This document shows, one piece after another, positions 61,055 through 64,000 of a stretch of DNA of 64,000 nucleotides. Made by a program: the position numbers and the translations under genes. The DNA lies in contig NC_092611.1 of NCBI RefSeq assembly GCF_047663525.1, positions 2,517,001-2,581,000 on the forward strand, written 5' to 3'. Below the pieces are notes generated by a model that ran no database searches, was not told where the DNA came from, and saw only the letters and a list, made by a program, of their open reading frames with translations. The first letter of the stretch is position 1; the number at the start of each line of letters is the position of its first letter. This DNA is from Anas platyrhynchos (Eukaryota > Chordata > Aves > Anseriformes > Anatidae).

Positions 61055-62232
61055 TGTGGTGTAATTGCCTGAAGTAACTAGGAAAATAAAACTAACATGC
61101 ACATTTTTAAGGAAAAGGTACAGCACTGAAGAGGCTTTCAGGGTAGGGCATAACTGCATTACCTGAGCATTCCCTAGGCTCCCAACCTTAGATGCTATCG
61201 CGCTGGGGAAACTTGGTGTGCTAGCCCTAAGGAACAGCACAGAGCGTAGAGTGGAGTGGAGACACCACGGCTAGGCTCTGTAATCAGGTGGGGCCTCGAT
61301 TGTTCTTGTGCACAAAGCTGCACTTTTTGCCACCCTGAGCCAAAGACCTGTCATGCTTTGACAAATGCTGTACCCTAGTGTACTTTTTGCTCATTATAAT
61401 ATCATTATAATACCAAAACACACCTCCATCCCAAAAGCTACCTGCCTCCAAGGTGCGACCACCCCTCACTGAGCATGCGCCCTGAATTTCTTGGAGCCTA
61501 TTACTTTAAACAGAGACGGGAAAACTTTACACCAATCATAACTAAGATATGCTTGACTAGAGCCACTCAAGCTCCACCTAAAAGATAGAAAATAATATAA
61601 ATTGGCCCAAGAGAGAGGGGATGTTAGGGAAGATACCACCATCAGGGGAGATACCATCCCGAGGAAATACAACATGCTTAGGACCTCCTGACTCCTGGGA
61701 TCAGTCGACGGGCTGAGCCTCTCTTCCCCCCCCATTGGGACGCCTTTGGGTGAGATCTGAATATTTGCTTATAAATCTCTATAGAGTCTTTGATCCTTTT
61801 AACGAGTTTTATTTCTAGGCTGCACACCTGTAACATCTATAACATCTGTAACACCTGTAACACCTGTGTATTTCATGCATACTAGCTTGCTTTTGCAGAC
61901 AGTCACTATCGCTGGCAATCCAAAAGAACCTGATTATCTGTTGCTGTAATAAACCATACTTGATTGCATTGTGATAGCTCTCATTAAGTGCAACTAGGGT
62001 GAGGGTGGTTATCCGTGATAGTTCAGTGTTCTGAATCTAACCAGACCCCCAGACGGTTAACGCGTTTTTGGTGAATGTCTGAACGGACCCCCAGACCGTT
62101 AATGCGTTGATGGTGAATGTCTGATGGGACCCCCAGACGGTTAACGTGTTTTTGGTGAATGTCCGACTGGTTCAGTACTCTGAATCCGACCGGGCCCGTA
62201 ACGGTTAATCAGCTACACCCCTTAACGCGACA
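61055..62232 (+). mobile_element. Solo LTR of an endogenous retrovirus, copy 2
   Basis: Starts TGTGGTGTAATTGCCTGAAG and ends CTTAACGCGACA. The flanks CAGCC at 61,050-61,054 and 62,233-62,237 form a perfect 5-bp target-site duplication. It is closely similar throughout to the LTR at 46,113-47,242, same orientation, with AATAAA near 61,950. Near its 3' end it holds two to three tandem copies of a short unit around GACCCCCAGACGGTTAACG and TTGGTGAATGTCTG, which account for much of its extra length (1,178 versus 1,130). Confidence 0.9.
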
Positions 62233-62828
62233 CAGCCCAGCAGAGAAAGACTTGGGCGTTCTAGTGAATGAAGCTTGACGTGAGCCAGCGGTGCATGCAG
62301 CTCAGAAGGCCAACTGCATCCTGGGCTGCATCAAAAGAGGAGTGGCCAGCAGGTCAAGGGAGGTGATTGTCCCCACTTGAAGTACTGTGCCCAGATTTGG
62401 TGCCCCCAGCATGAGAAGGATGTGGACCTGTTAAAGCAGGTCCAGAGGAGGGCCACAAAGATGATCAAGGGGCTGGAGCACCTCTCTAATGAAGAAAAGC
62501 TGAGAGAGCCGGGGATGTTCAACGTAAAGAGAAGGCTCCAGGATGACCTTATTGTAGCTTTTCAGTACTTAAAGGGGGCTTACAAAAAAGATAGAGAGCA
62601 ACTTTTTGCTCAGTCAGATAATGATAGGACAAGGGGGAATGGTTTTATATTAAAAGAGGGGAGATTTAGATCAGAGGTTAGGAGGAATTTCTTCACTCAG
62701 AGGGTGGTGGGGCACTGGAACAGGTTGCCCAGAGAAGCTGTGGATGCCCCATCCCTGGAGGTGTTCAAGACCAGGTTGGTGGAGGCCCTGGGCAACCTGG
62801 TCTAGTGAAGAGTGTCCCTGCCCATAGC

Positions 62829-62844
62829 GGGGGGGGGGGGGGGG
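62829..62844. repeat. Run of 16 G in CR1 3' UTR
   Basis: An uninterrupted G16 follows CCCATAGC in the CR1 3' region, replacing the short G run normal at this site. Confidence 0.95.
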
Positions 62845-62962
62845 AATTAGGTGATTTTAAGGTCCTTTCCAACCCGAGCCATTCTGTAATAGTGAGTTTT
62901 CTCATTTGAGATTAGCTTAGAACTACTCTCTATGAGCAGAGCCTCAGATGCTATGCTCTTAC

Positions 62963-63133
62963 CTCACTGTTATCCTCTCTTTCACATGCAATATGCAGTG
63001 CACTTCTTCCACCTTCTTCAGGAACAGGACCACTATTGGAAGAGAAGTATTGTTGTGGCGGTCCTGCTTCGTTTTTCAGTTGCAAAGTGACACCACCTGA
63101 CAAGTTGGCTTCCTTGTCTTGAGGCTGATGAAT
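62963..63133 (-). CDS. ANKMY1: ANKMY1-like exon starting the ankyrin region
   Basis: 57 codons, phase 0-0, between CACTTAG and GTAAGA. A variable, Gln/Gly-rich first part (ANLSGGVTLQLKNEAGPPQQ) is followed by EEGGRSALHIACEREDNSE, the opening helix of the first ankyrin unit. Upstream exons are outside the window. Confidence 0.9.
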
Positions 63134-63744
63134 CTAAGTGAAATTAGGTGCACATTTGTAACATATCTTAAAGACAAGTTAACAGAAAATAAACCTGCTT
63201 GGTCAATCATTGGTCTGGATGTAAAATCATGAATAAGACTTGTTCAGCCCCACAAAATCCACAGCTCCCCTTTTCCTACTTTCTTCCTGACATTCATGTT
63301 TCAACTGCCAGACTGCTTTAGGACTGCACGCTAAGAAGTTTAATAAAACCACTTGAGGAATCTAAGGAAAGAAAATTTTAGAGATATAAGTTAATAGCTT
63401 ACTGGGCCAAATGATACAGTTTAGGAAGTGGGAGAGAAGAAGCAAGCACAAAGGGCTTTCCTTGAGTCAAACTCATTCACATGTCATTCACTTAAGGTCT
63501 ATGAATACCAGCCAGTACCAGCCAGACCAATACAAAAGAATATATTTGAGAAAGTAAATCCTGCCTACACAATGTCTGGGAATTCTGCAATTGAATACTG
63601 TTTCTACTTAAGAACAAGCTACTGAAATACAAACTGAAAAAAAAAACTATCTAAATCCCTGTGCTGCAGACGTTCACCTTAGTCCTTGTCACAGTAAGAA
63701 AAAAATCTATCAGTCCAGTTATATAAGCCAACTCCTTTTTTTAA

Positions 63745-64000
63745 GTAACTGGGGCAAAATGGTATGCCAGGGACCTGGCCAACAACATCACAAGGCCACT
63801 CTAGTTATCTCTGAATTTTCATGGTGAGCTGGGAGGGTTACTAATGGCCAGCAAATAGAAAACATCACTCTTATGGGCAAGAATGAAGGGAACAATAGGC
63901 TGGTCAGCCTCACCTTAGCCTATAGGAAGCTGACAGAAAAATCTTTCTGAGAAACCACCTCCAAACATATTCAGGATAAAGTGACTGGGAGCAATCACCA
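63745..64000 (+). mobile_element. CR1-like LINE fragment at right edge
   Basis: Contains GGGAACAATAGGCTGGTCAG and CTCACCTTAGCCTATAGGAA, the diverged CR1 ORF2 NYRPVSLTLVP-type region, preceded by WGKMVCQGPGQQHHKAT-like remnants. It continues out of the window. Confidence 0.6.

Larger units (their letters stand above)
60540..62890 (+). mobile_element. CR1 LINE split by a solo LTR
   Basis: Plus-strand CR1. The left part (60,540-61,054) carries [22 protein letters not shown] sequence, [13 protein letters not shown] and KFADDTKW. It breaks off within LIESSL and resumes at 62,233 with [17 protein letters not shown] sequence, LKYCAQIWCPQHEKDVDLLK, RATKMIKGLEHLSNEEKLRE and NFFTQRVVGHWNRLPREAVD. It ends near GGTCCTTTCCAACCCGAGCC. 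The two halves fit exactly around the LTR, so this is a nested insertion. Confidence 0.93.
51080..63133 (-). other. ANKMY1: ANKMY1-like gene, 3' part (ankyrin repeats and MYND finger)
   Basis: Seven minus-strand exons, from 63,133 down to 51,080, encode the C-terminal half of ankyrin repeat and MYND domain-containing protein 1. Order: start of the ankyrin region, further ankyrin units, a conserved linker ([20 protein letters not shown]), a short linker exon and a complete MYND zinc finger. All junctions have GT-AG ends and the phases fit throughout (0,0,0,0,1,2), with no stops. The MORN-repeat N terminus and promoter must lie right of the window. Introns hold CR1 copies and one solo LTR. The family is poorly characterised; MYND and ankyrin domains both mediate protein contacts. 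Confidence 0.88.

Overview
This is vertebrate nuclear DNA, almost certainly from a bird. CR1 LINEs dominate the interspersed repeats, and several keep the avian CR1 3' tail (ATTCTGTG-type octamers). The protein-coding exons are vertebrate: spliced ZC3H11A, ATAD2-family and ANKMY1 exons with matching GT/AG sites and phases. No bacterial operons, CRISPR arrays, tRNA or rRNA genes were seen. The species cannot be fixed from sequence alone; a chicken-like galliform would fit.

Layout. (1) 1-19,159 is an uninterrupted satellite array of about 101 monomers of roughly 190 bp. It has two main subfamilies arranged in blocks, a tandem duplication of an 8-monomer block, and traces of gene conversion and template switching. 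(2) 19,160-24,777 carries ten minus-strand coding exons of the 5' half of a ZC3H11A-like CCCH zinc-finger gene. It is cut off by the satellite and has a one-base frameshift in its fourth coding exon. (3) 26,121-27,797 carries two plus-strand exons matching the C-terminal tail of ATAD2/ATAD2B, with no other exons of that gene recognised. (4) 29,200-49,990 is a repeat-rich belt. It holds many CR1 pieces, a CpG island, a decayed minus-strand endogenous retrovirus with one LTR, a long pyrimidine-rich microsatellite block, a G-rich minisatellite and the rarely retained 5' half of a CR1 element (ORF1 plus ORF2 endonuclease). (5) 51,080-63,133 carries seven minus-strand exons of an ANKMY1-like gene: ankyrin repeats, a linker and a complete MYND zinc finger. 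They are in phase, with introns holding CR1 copies. The gene's 5' end lies beyond the right edge.

Two closely related LTRs about 1.1-1.2 kb long (46,113-47,242 and 61,055-62,232) each sit inside an older CR1 and are flanked by perfect 5-bp target-site duplications, so they read as solo LTRs.

The host genes do not form a pathway. Their human counterparts are on different chromosomes. The window therefore looks like a mosaic of segmentally duplicated or rearranged gene pieces beside a large satellite block, as expected near a centromere, a subtelomere, a sex chromosome or a repeat-rich microchromosome. The ANKMY1-like part looks intact as far as it is visible; the ZC3H11A-like and ATAD2-like parts look partial.
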